Source: DATLFI01 sp035524895 (GTDB lineage Bacteria > Acidobacteriota > Thermoanaerobaculia > Multivoradales > Multivoraceae). From it: 16,010 nucleotides of DNA. Shown one piece after another: positions 1-6,606 of this stretch. The notes under the pieces were generated by a model, which saw only the letters and a list, made by a program, of their open reading frames with translations, was not told the origin of the DNA and searched no databases. The stretch is taken from assembly GCA_035524895.1 (NCBI GenBank), contig DATLFI010000090.1:1-16010 (forward strand). The letters are read 5' to 3'. Position 1 is the first letter of the stretch, and the number at the start of each line of letters is the position of its first letter. Position numbers and translations under genes: made by a program.

Positions 1-556
1 GGCGGCGTGGGGCCGTCTGCGGTGTTGCGCTCGCTCAGCGATGGACCCAGCATCGCCACCGCTCCCGCGCCTTGCATCCGGCCCCACGGCGCTCCCAACG
101 CAGCCCACGGGGGTTCCACCACGGGCTGCTACGCCTCCTGCGCGACGGCCGCGACGTCGCGGCACCGGTGTACGACTTCGTCGTGCACCGGCGGCGCCCC
201 GAGACCCGCCCGGTGCAGGCGCGCCCGGTGGTGCTGGTCGAAGGCATCCTGCTGTTCAACGAGCCGCGGCTGCGTGAGCTGCTCGACTTCAAGATCTTCG
301 TCGACACGACGCCGACGTTCGTCTGGTCCGCCGTCTCCACCGCGACCTCACCGAGCGGGGACGCTCGGTCGAGGACGTGCTCCGGCAGTACCTGACCACG
401 GTGCGACCGATGCACCTCGAGTTCATCGAGCCGTCGAAGCGCTGGGCCGACATCATCGTGCCGGAAGGCGCCGAGAACCGCGTCGCGATGGAGATGGTGA
501 CCGCGCGGATTGAGCAGCTACTGGCCGGAGACGACTCTCAAACCCAGGGCGCGTAG
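1..556 (+). pseudogene. udk: Uridine kinase, 5'-truncated by the window edge and frameshifted
   Basis: Uridine kinase phosphorylates uridine and cytidine to UMP and CMP in pyrimidine salvage. The recognisable part starts with PVYDF (about 165-179) and continues through RPVVLVEGILLF and DFKIFVDT in one frame. At about 306-311 the homology moves to another frame and continues as DADVRLVRR, ERGRSVEDVL, QYLTTVRPMHLEFIEPSKRWADIIVPEG, ending at a TAG at 554-556. A single missing base in the codon after FVDT restores the family sequence FVDTDADVR. Upstream of about 160 the match is poor in all three frames, which suggests further indels. By family length (about 210 residues) the start and the P-loop lie before the window. 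The last 19 bases overlap the convergent aat gene. Either the gene is decaying or this stretch of assembly is poor. The family call is firm; calling it a true pseudogene is less sure. Confidence 0.72.
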
Positions 557-1245
557 GGGTCACCGTCGAAGCGCCAAGGACCGCGGCGCGTGTCGTGCCG
601 GAGACCCTCGGCCAGGCCCTCGAGGAACCGCCGTCGTGGCCACGACTGCGCGCCGAGGCTCATCAGGTGCGGCGTCGGGAGTTGGCAGTCGACGAGCCGA
701 AAGCCCCAGCGCTCGAGCTGGCGGACCAGGCAGACGAACGCCACCTTCGAGGCGTCGGGCCGCAGCGAGAACATCGATTCACCGAAGAACACACCGCCCA
801 GGGATACGCCGTAGAGGCCGCCGACGAGCTGCTCGCCATCCCAGGCCTCCACGGAATGGGCAAGGCCCAGGCGGTGCAGCCCTTCGTAGGCCCGCACCAT
901 GTCCGGCGTGATCCACGTGCCGTGTTGTCGTCGTCGCGGCATCGCGGCGGCGCTGCGGATGACGCGGCCGAACGCGGTGTCCAGGGTCACCACGAAGGGG
1001 CGCCGCTGCAGCCGCCGGCGCAGGCTGCGGCCGGCGTGGAGGGCGTCCACCGGCAGGACGGCGCGCGGGTCGGGAGAGAACCACAGGATCGGCAGCTCCT
1101 CCGAGTACCACGGGAAGATGCCCATCGAGTAGGCGAGCACCAGCCTGGAGGGTCCGAGATCGCCTCCCACGCCGAGCAGGCCGCTGGGCTCGGCATCCTC
1201 GGGAGCCGGAAACGCCAGCTCTCTGCCGATGCGATAGATGGTCAC
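538..1245 (-). CDS. aat: Leucyl/phenylalanyl-tRNA-protein transferase
   Basis: Aat transfers Leu or Phe from aminoacyl-tRNA to the N-terminal Lys or Arg of proteins, making them N-end-rule substrates for ClpS/ClpAP in the cytoplasm. The 235-residue product matches the usual length (E. coli about 234) and shows the family blocks in order: MTIYRIGREL at the N-terminus, GLLGVGGDL (23-30), YSMGIFPWY (39-47), WFSPDPRAVLP (55-65), SLRRRL (74-79), GTWITPDM (109-116), AYEGLHRLGLAHSVEAW (119-135), LVGGLYGVSLGGVFFGESMFS (140-160), ASK (165-167), LVDCQ (184-188) and HLMSLGA (193-199). I chose the GTG start at 1245 because family similarity begins exactly there. The frame is open 92 codons further upstream to an ATG at 1521, but that extension is low-complexity and overlaps the divergent hydrolase gene. 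The 3' end overlaps the convergent uridine kinase remnant by 19 bases. Confidence 0.93.
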   Translation of the reverse strand: MTIYRIGRELAFPAPEDAEPSGLLGVGGDLGPSRLVLAYSMGIFPWYSEELPILWFSPDPRAVLPVDALHAGRSLRRRLQRRPFVVTLDTAFGRVIRSAAAMPRRRQHGTWITPDMVRAYEGLHRLGLAHSVEAWDGEQLVGGLYGVSLGGVFFGESMFSLRPDASKVAFVCLVRQLERWGFRLVDCQLPTPHLMSLGAQSWPRRRFLEGLAEGLRHDTRRGPWRFDGDPYAPWV

Positions 1246-1274
1246 GTCGGAGCTCGCCGCAGCCGAAGGCCTCC

Positions 1275-1303
1275 ATAATAGGAGATTGGGAAATGGCGGG
1301 TCC
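1275..1303 (-). promoter_or_regulatory. Possible aat promoter
   Basis: On the minus strand there is a TATTAT hexamer (1280-1275), a good -10 match that stands out in very GC-rich DNA. A poor -35 candidate, AGGACC, lies about 18 bases upstream. Transcription would begin near 1268, about 22 bases before the GTG start of aat. The hexamer sits inside a small inverted repeat, CTCC-ATAATA-GGAG. The assignment rests mainly on the -10 match and the position. Confidence 0.3.
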
Positions 1304-1453
1304 TGCGCGGCATCCGAAGCTCGTTTGGAATAGCGGCTCCGCGCGCCGTCGTTGCTGACACCGAGTGGCGATGACACACGTAGGAGACGACAGGGACACC
1401 TCAGCGCCGGGGCGCTATGCGCAGCCGCTGCACGAAGGGCCCGGGCCGCGAGA

Positions 1454-1483
1454 CCCCGAACCAGGAAACCCCGAACCAGGAAA
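1454..1483 (+). repeat. 15-bp tandem duplication carrying a ribosome-binding site
   Basis: CCCCGAACCAGGAAA occurs twice back to back (1454-1468 and 1469-1483), just upstream of the hydrolase start at 1488. The second copy supplies the AGGA that best serves as the ribosome-binding site, six bases before the ATG. The first copy is an identical but distant AGGA. It is probably a small slippage duplication. Confidence 0.85.
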
Positions 1484-1487
1484 CAAC

Positions 1488-2501
1488 ATGGAGGAGGCGC
1501 GTTCCTCCGGGAGCGTTGCAAGCATGAGCGTGGTCGTTCCAGTGGGTCCCGCGGACGCCGTCGGTCTGACGGCCGCCGAGAAGCCGGCGCCGCCTCGCCG
1601 GGGGAGCCTGCTGTGGCGCGCCGCGGTGCCGTCGCTCGCGGTCGCCGGCGGCATCGGCGCGCTCGACTTCTTGCGCAGCCGCTTTCAGCACTCGCAGACC
1701 TTCCTGCCGGAGCGCTATCCGAACGGCCTGTGGCAGCCGGAGAGCTATGGCGTGGTTGCCAAGGACGTGTTCTTCCGCACCGTTGACGACGTGGAGCTGC
1801 ACGCCTGGTGGATCCCGATCCGGCGCTCGAAGGGCACTATTCTCTACTGCCACGGCAACGCCGGGAACATCACCAACCGCATCGGCATCTACCGGTTCCT
1901 GCGCAAGGCGCGGGTCAACGTGCTCGCCTTCGACTACCGCGGGTACGGCCGCAGCGCCGGCACGCCGAGCGAGCAGGGGGTCTTCCTCGATGCCCGCGCC
2001 GCCTGGGACTACCTCACCGGCGAGATCGGAGAGACGCCCGAGCGAATCCTGCTGTTCGGCCATTCGCTGGGCGGCGCGATCGCGATCGACTGCGCCGTGC
2101 ACCGTCAGGTCGCGGGGCTGATCGCACAGTCGACCTTCACCGACTCGCGCGAGATGGCACGCGTGCGCTTCCCGAGGGTCCCGCTCCATCTCCTGGCGCG
2201 CAACCAGTTCCGTAGCTTCGAGAAGGTGGCGCAGCTCGAGCTACCAAAGCTCTTCATCCACGGCACCGCCGACGAGACGATCCCCTTCCAGGTCGGCCAG
2301 CGCCTCTACGAGAACGCGGCCGCGCCCAAGCAGTGGTACCCCGTACCGCACGCCGGCCACAACGACGTCGTGCGCCACGGCGGCGTGCGCTACCTGTGGC
2401 GCCTCGTGCGCTTCGCGGGTTCCTCGCTCAAGGCCGCGAAGAAGACCCGCGTCAACGCGCGGTCGGTGGCGGCGGCCGATGCCAGCGGCGTGATGCCGTG
2501 A
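1488..2501 (+). CDS. Alpha/beta hydrolase (BEM46/ABHD13-like serine hydrolase)
   Basis: The protein has 337 residues and an alpha/beta-hydrolase fold. The oxyanion motif HGNAGN is at 122-127, followed by FDYRGYGRSAG (148-158). The nucleophile elbow GHSLGG has Ser193, and the triad is completed by Asp262 in HGTADETIPF and His291 in PHAGH. The order and motifs resemble the BEM46/ABHD13/ABHD17 group, whose members act on esters or thioesters of often unknown identity. A hydrophobic stretch at about 41-61 (LLWRAAVPSLAVAGGIGALDF) after a charged, Pro-rich N-terminus could be a signal anchor, putting the catalytic domain at the membrane. I chose the ATG at 1488 because AGGA lies six bases upstream. 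The frame is open to 1365, and an ATG at 1524 is a weaker alternative. It stands alone, divergent from aat. The substrate cannot be told from sequence. Confidence 0.85.
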   Translation: MEEARSSGSVASMSVVVPVGPADAVGLTAAEKPAPPRRGSLLWRAAVPSLAVAGGIGALDFLRSRFQHSQTFLPERYPNGLWQPESYGVVAKDVFFRTVDDVELHAWWIPIRRSKGTILYCHGNAGNITNRIGIYRFLRKARVNVLAFDYRGYGRSAGTPSEQGVFLDARAAWDYLTGEIGETPERILLFGHSLGGAIAIDCAVHRQVAGLIAQSTFTDSREMARVRFPRVPLHLLARNQFRSFEKVAQLELPKLFIHGTADETIPFQVGQRLYENAAAPKQWYPVPHAGHNDVVRHGGVRYLWRLVRFAGSSLKAAKKTRVNARSVAAADASGVMP

Positions 2502-3088
2502 GTCGCTCCTGATTCGTTACTTTCCCCTTCGGTCCCTCCATTTCTCTCTCGGTTGCGTTGCTCCTCCGAGGAGGCCGGGAGAGGGCCGCTCAGGGACATC
2601 CTCCCCAGCCGGGGAGGGTCGGGCTCGCCCGGCCGGGGACCGGCGCGCGCCTTCCGGACTGCAAGCAGCGAACGCGCGCCTGCGCGTCCGGCCGCGCCGG
2701 GTCCTGCGGGCCTGCCGAGATCATCACAGCGCGGCCTTCCGAGCTCCCCGGCCGAGCGACCCGCCCCTCCTCCGGCATTGTGGACGCTCAACCTCTCTCG
2801 AGGCTCCTCTTCGTCCCGCGTTCTCGACCCACAGGGAGCGGGAGCGGGCGCCCGGACGGGCAGCTCGGGCGGCCGCGACTCTGAGGACCCTTCGAAGTAG
2901 GAGCGCGCTCCGAGCGGCCGACCGCGCAGGCGCGAGCACCTCCTGAAGCTCGAGAACGCGAGCGCCGGTGCCCGGAAGGGCGTCCGTCTCCGTTCCTCCC
3001 GGGGAGCGCGTCGATGGGCGGCCCTCTTCTGGATGCTTCGGTCCGCGGAGCGCGTCGTCTGTGGGCGCAAAGGTCGGGACGAGCTCAG
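2502..3088. other. 587-base gene-free region between convergent genes
   Basis: This lies between the 3' ends of the hydrolase (plus strand) and the Nit-type amidase (minus strand). Open frames exist on both strands because stop codons are rare at this GC content. Their translations are Arg/Ser/Pro/Gly-rich, lack any domain or family motif, and have no convincing start. The stretch is rich in small inverted repeats: CTCCTCCGAGGAG at about 2560, CCTCCCC-AGCC-GGGGAGG at 2600-2617, and the palindrome GGAGCGCGCTCC at about 2900. It could hold terminators for both genes, a dispersed intergenic repeat, or an untranslated RNA. I cannot assign it. Confidence 0.6.
2598..2619. terminator. Hairpin, possible bidirectional terminator
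   Basis: A perfect 7-bp stem CCTCCCC/GGGGAGG with an AGCC loop (2600-2617) can extend by a G-T and an A-T pair to 2598-2619. It follows the hydrolase stop by about 100 bases. There is no U-tract on either strand, so a classical intrinsic terminator is not supported. It could still stabilise or end transcripts from both convergent genes. Confidence 0.3.
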
Positions 3089-3904
3089 CTACAACCGACG
3101 GTGCTGCCGCACCGGGATCTTCCCCCGCACCGCAGCGACCCGCTCGAGATCGATCTCCGCCACCGCGACACCCGGCGCGTCGCCGCCGACCGACGCGACG
3201 ACCTGGCCCCAAGGATCGATGATCAGCGAGTGGCCGTAGCTGTGCCGCAGGCCCTGGTCGTCGTGGCGGCCGGCCTGCGCGGGGGCGAGGACCCAGCACT
3301 GCGTTTCGATCGCGCGCGCACGGAGCAGGGGGTACCAGTGGTCGCGGCCGGTGGTCAGGGTGAAGGCCGAAGGCACGGTGAGCAACTCGGCTCCGCGGTC
3401 GGCCAGCGCGCGGTAGAGCTCGGGAAAACGAAGGTCGTAGCAGATCGAGAGACCGATCGGCGCGAGCGCGGTCTCGACGCAAACGGGGGTGTCGCCGGGT
3501 CGGATGGTCTGCGACTCGCGGAAGCGCACCTCGGGCGACACGTCGACGTCGAACAGGTGGATCTTGCGGTAGCTGGCGAGCACGTCGCCGTGGGGCGCGA
3601 AGAGAACACTGGTGTTGTAACAGCGCGCGGGATCCTCGTCGCAGCGCTCGTTGAAAGAGCCGAGGAGCAGGTGCAGGTGGAGTCGCGCGGCGAGCTCGGC
3701 GAACCGTTCGCACGTGGGGCCGTCTATGGGTTGTGCGCGTCGCACCTTCTCCTCGTGCGGGCCGAGGAAGTTGGTGTTCTCAGGAGTCGCGACGAGCTGG
3801 GCTCCGCGCATCGCGACGCGCTCGATCAGCGCCCGCGCCGAGCGCCAGTTCGCCGCCTCGTCGGACGTGCTGTTGAGCTGCACGACGGCGGCGAGGAACG
3901 TCAT
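3089..3904 (-). CDS. Nit-family carbon-nitrogen hydrolase (omega-amidase or deaminated-glutathione amidase)
   Basis: This 271-residue protein belongs to the nitrilase superfamily and has the full Glu-Lys-Cys triad: Glu42 in TPENTNF, Lys114 in YRKIHLFDVD and Cys155 in SICYDLRFPELYR. Such enzymes hydrolyse amide side chains in the cytoplasm. HLFDVDV resembles Nit2 (omega-amidase, alpha-ketoglutaramate to alpha-ketoglutarate). The tail GRHDDQG...SYGHSLIIDPWG and IPVRQHRR resembles Nit1 (deaminated-glutathione amidase), so sequence alone does not separate the two. I chose the ATG at 3904 because similarity begins at MTFLAAVVQL and a GGAGG (3918-3914) lies nine bases upstream. The ATG overlaps the TGA of the upstream aminotransferase as ATGA, implying translational coupling. 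That partner favours the omega-amidase reading. The frame stays open for 44 codons upstream, within the neighbour. Confidence 0.88.
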   Translation of the reverse strand: MTFLAAVVQLNSTSDEAANWRSARALIERVAMRGAQLVATPENTNFLGPHEEKVRRAQPIDGPTCERFAELAARLHLHLLLGSFNERCDEDPARCYNTSVLFAPHGDVLASYRKIHLFDVDVSPEVRFRESQTIRPGDTPVCVETALAPIGLSICYDLRFPELYRALADRGAELLTVPSAFTLTTGRDHWYPLLRARAIETQCWVLAPAQAGRHDDQGLRHSYGHSLIIDPWGQVVASVGGDAPGVAVAEIDLERVAAVRGKIPVRQHRRL

Positions 3905-5154
3905 GGCGCGTGACCTCCGTGCGCGGCTGGGCTCGGCGAACCACCGAGTGCCGTCGCAGCTCGGCGCTCGTCGAGAACGCGGCGCAGGACCTCGACGCCA
4001 CGCCGGGTGACCTCGAGCGGCGACGCGGTGAAGCACAGCCGTACCCAGGTCGGATAGGGACCGAAGCTGAGGCCCGGAGCAAGCAGCAGCCCGCGGTCGG
4101 CGCAGGCTTCGAGGAAGCCGAAGAGGCCGGAGTCGTCGAGCGCTGGCGCGACGTCGAAGAACAAGAACGTGCCGCCCTGCGGCTGTGCGAGGCCGAGCAC
4201 CGACGCGGCGACGCGGCCGGCGGCCTGGTACTGGCGCGCGGCTGCGCGCAGCCAGGGAGCGCCCTCGCGGAGGGCCGCGACGGCCGCGACCTGCGCGCCG
4301 GTCGGGGTGCTGTAGAAGGTGTGTGTGCCCACTTTGCGCGCCGCGTCGAGGACTACCGCGGGTCCCACCACCCAGCCGCAGCGGTGGCCGGCCATCGCGT
4401 ATGCCTTCGAGCAGGAGTGCGTGGTGATCGTGCGCTCGGGCGCCAGCGGCATCACCTCTGTATGGCTCGCGGGCTCCGCTGCCGGCGCGGCATCCGGGTA
4501 GACGAAGGCCTCGTAGACGTCATCCGAGAGCAGCCACAGATCGCGGCGGCGCGCCCACTCGGTCATCGCCTCTACCCAGGAGCGCGGCAGCACGCGGCCG
4601 CTCGGGTTGTTCGGCGAGCTCAGGTAGAGAGCCGCCGTGCGCGGCGATGCACGTCGGTCGAGGCGCTCGATCAGCTCCTCGGCGCTCTCGCAGTCGCCGG
4701 TGTCACCGCCATCACCGTTGCCGTACACCGGCACCGCCACCGGCTCGGCGCCGCAGGCGCGCACGATCCCGTCGATCAGCGGCCAGTACGGCGCCAGAAC
4801 CAGGACCTGCTCTCCCTGGTCGAGCAGCGCGCGACACACCGCGAAGAGGCCCGCGGTCGCGCCGGCCGTGGGGTAGACCTGGGCGCGCTCGATCGGCATG
4901 CCGGTGCGCGCGCGCGTTCGGTCGACCAGCGCGTCGACGAACAGCGGGTGCCCGGAAGGCGGCGCGTAGCGATGGTGCGCGGCGCCGCGGTCGAGCTCCG
5001 CCAGCCTGGTCCCGGGAGGAGGCTCGAGCCAGGTGTCGCCGACGTGGAACGGATAGGTCTCGCCTGGGAAACCGTCGAGGCGGTGAGCGAGCGCCGAGAA
5101 GACCGAGCCGCGTATCTCGGCGGTGAGGCCTGCGATCGCGGGGTGGCGCGGCAC
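3901..5154 (-). CDS. PLP-dependent aminotransferase, class I/II
   Basis: This is a fold-type I aminotransferase of 417 residues. The PLP lysine is Lys250 in SCSKAYAMAGHRCGW. SSPNNPSG (179-186) carries the conserved Asn, Asp211 and Tyr214 sit in SDDVYEAFVYP, and Arg372 in WVRLCFTA would bind the substrate carboxylate. PTAGATAGLFAV (95-106) is the phosphate-binding turn. The substrate is not readable, but co-translation with a Nit amidase suggests a glutamine- or methionine-type transaminase whose ketoglutaramate product is removed by the neighbour, as in the mtnE/omega-amidase pairing of methionine salvage. I chose the GTG at 5154 because family similarity starts at PRHPAIAGL and it leaves 67 bases to the divergent glycosyltransferase. 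An in-frame ATG at 5223 (440 residues) would overlap that gene's start codon. No clear ribosome-binding site supports either start. Confidence 0.86.
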   Translation of the reverse strand: MPRHPAIAGLTAEIRGSVFSALAHRLDGFPGETYPFHVGDTWLEPPPGTRLAELDRGAAHHRYAPPSGHPLFVDALVDRTRARTGMPIERAQVYPTAGATAGLFAVCRALLDQGEQVLVLAPYWPLIDGIVRACGAEPVAVPVYGNGDGGDTGDCESAEELIERLDRRASPRTAALYLSSPNNPSGRVLPRSWVEAMTEWARRRDLWLLSDDVYEAFVYPDAAPAAEPASHTEVMPLAPERTITTHSCSKAYAMAGHRCGWVVGPAVVLDAARKVGTHTFYSTPTGAQVAAVAALREGAPWLRAAARQYQAAGRVAASVLGLAQPQGGTFLFFDVAPALDDSGLFGFLEACADRGLLLAPGLSFGPYPTWVRLCFTASPLEVTRRGVEVLRRVLDERRAATALGGSPSPAAHGGHAP

Positions 5155-5194
5155 GGTCCGGGTATGGTGCCACAATCCTCGTCGCGCCTCCTCT

Positions 5195-5204
5195 CCCGAT
5201 AGCG
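5195..5204 (+). promoter_or_regulatory. CCCGATAGCG motif, copy 1, before the glycosyltransferase
   Basis: CCCGATAGCG lies 17 bases before the glycosyltransferase ATG, and the identical ten bases occur 9 bases before the nucleotide-sugar dehydrogenase ATG. Neither gene has a Shine-Dalgarno sequence. GATAGC could be a weak -10 element giving a very short leader. This is inference from two copies only. Confidence 0.25.
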
Positions 5205-5221
5205 CTGCGCACACCCCAACC

Positions 5222-6454
5222 ATGCCGGCAGAGTATCCAGCCTCGCAGCGGCTGATGATGGTCGCGGCCCGCGACCCATGGCCGGCGCGGCGCGGCGACC
5301 AGCTCCGCACGCTGCAGTTCGCGCGCGCGCTGGCTGCGGAGTGGCGCGTGACGCTCCTCGCGCCCGGGACAGGGCGTTCGGCGCGCGCGGCCGAGTCGCT
5401 GCCGCCGGGGGTGAGCGTGGTGCGGTATCGACGCACTGTCGGCGATCGGCTGTTAGGGTTGGTGCGCGCGGCGTTCGCGGGGGAGCCGCTCCAGGCCGGA
5501 CTGTTCGCGTCGCGCGACCTTCGCCGCAGGCTCTCCGCCGAGACCGAGGCATGCGCGCTCGTGCTGGTGCAGCTCGTGCGGTCGAGGCACGCGCTCCGGG
5601 CTCTGGCTGGAGGCTCACTCCTTTCGCGCGCGCCCGTGGTCGTCGACTTCATCGACTGCCTCTCCCTCGCGTTCGAGAAGCGCGCCGAGCTCGACGCTTT
5701 CTGGCGGCGCTCGGTGCTGCGAGAGGAGGCGCGTCTCTTGGCGCGGGCGGAACGCGAGACGCTCGAGCTCGCGGCGGCGGCGGCGGTGGTCTGCGCGCGC
5801 GATCGCGAGGCGATGCGTATGCGGGCCGGCGCCGAGAACGCAGCCAAGCTCTCGGTGCTCCCGCTGTCGGTCGAGCCAGGTGGCCCGACCGCGCGCCGCG
5901 AACCCGGCGCGCGCCCGGTGCTCGCGCTCACCGGCAATCTCGGCTACTTCGTGAACAGGGACGCGGTCCTGTTCTTCCTCGACGCGGTTTGGCCGGCGTT
6001 GCGCCGGACCAGGCCCGAGCTGCGTCTGGTGGTGGCGGGCGCCCGCCCAGGTCGACTCGAGGCGCGGGTCCGCCACGCCGGAGCGGAGCTCGTCGCCGAT
6101 CCGGCCGATCTGCGGTCGGTCCTTGCTTCGGCGACAGTCGCGCTGGCGCCGCTGCGCTGCGGGGCTGGAGTACCGGTGAAGATCCTAGAAGCCTGGCAGG
6201 TGGGCACGCCTGTGGTCGCCTCCCCGTGGGCTGCCGCGGGCACCATCGCGGCACCGGAGCGAGAGCTCCTGGTGGCCAACGAAGTGCTCGACTGGCAGCG
6301 CCAGATCGCCCGCCTGCTCGACGATCGAGGGCTGCGGGAGCGACTGGCAGCCGCCGGCCGCGCCGCGATCGAGCGCGAGCACTCACCCGATGGGGCGGCG
6401 ACCGCGATCCGGGAGTGGGCGCGAGGTGTGGTCTCGCGGGCGAGGGGACGCTGA
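5222..6454 (+). CDS. Glycosyltransferase, GT4-like
   Basis: This 410-residue two-domain (GT-B) glycosyltransferase should move a sugar from a nucleotide donor onto a growing glycan at the cytoplasmic face of the membrane. The N-terminal acceptor domain begins with RDPWPARRGDQLRTLQFARAL (17-37), typical of GT4 enzymes of surface-polysaccharide loci. The middle segment VVVDFIDCLSLAFEKRAEL (139-157) with a following helical Arg/Glu-rich stretch recalls the PEP-CTERM/EpsH1-associated sugar transferases. The donor domain shows TGNLGYFVNRDA (237-248), LVVAGARPG (269-277) and PLRCGAGVPVKILEAW (310-325), then GTPVVAS, the usual nucleotide-sugar loop with the conserved Glu323. The ATG at 5222 has no Shine-Dalgarno sequence, and an ATG pair at 5255/5258 is an alternative. 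It heads a same-strand run of sugar genes. Donor and acceptor are unknown. Confidence 0.86.
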   Translation: MPAEYPASQRLMMVAARDPWPARRGDQLRTLQFARALAAEWRVTLLAPGTGRSARAAESLPPGVSVVRYRRTVGDRLLGLVRAAFAGEPLQAGLFASRDLRRRLSAETEACALVLVQLVRSRHALRALAGGSLLSRAPVVVDFIDCLSLAFEKRAELDAFWRRSVLREEARLLARAERETLELAAAAAVVCARDREAMRMRAGAENAAKLSVLPLSVEPGGPTARREPGARPVLALTGNLGYFVNRDAVLFFLDAVWPALRRTRPELRLVVAGARPGRLEARVRHAGAELVADPADLRSVLASATVALAPLRCGAGVPVKILEAWQVGTPVVASPWAAAGTIAAPERELLVANEVLDWQRQIARLLDDRGLRERLAAAGRAAIEREHSPDGAATAIREWARGVVSRARGR

Positions 6455-6606
6455 GAGGCACGGCCAGCGCCGGCGAACTGCGGTGCGTGAGAGAGGTAAC
6501 CCTGCCTGGCAGCGCGCGCGGCCAACGGCTGGTAGGCTCCCTTTTTGCGGGCCGGCGCGCGCCCGGCGTCCCTCCCAGTCCCAGGCGATCCCCAGGAACA
6601 GCGGTC

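Noticed and set aside
1246..1521. 92-codon upstream extension of aat to an ATG at 1521
   Set aside because: No similarity to the Aat family, low-complexity composition, and overlap with the divergent hydrolase start; the GTG at 1245 gives the exact family N-terminus.
2390..3070. Long minus-strand open frame across the gene-free region (226 codons)
   Set aside because: It overlaps the hydrolase 3' end, is Arg/Ser/Gly/Pro-rich with no motif, and its length is explained by scarce stop codons at this GC content.
5168..5186. GCCACAATCCTCGTCGC near the aminotransferase start as another copy of the glnA-leader motif
   Set aside because: It needs a one-base insertion to align with copy 2 and lacks the CGACAAT core, so chance similarity is likely.
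5278..6606. N-terminal extension of the GlmS-like frame through the glycosyltransferase region
   Set aside because: The glycosyltransferase occupies the other frame with clear motifs, and a GlmS-type protein must begin Met-Cys, which fits only the TTG at 6607.
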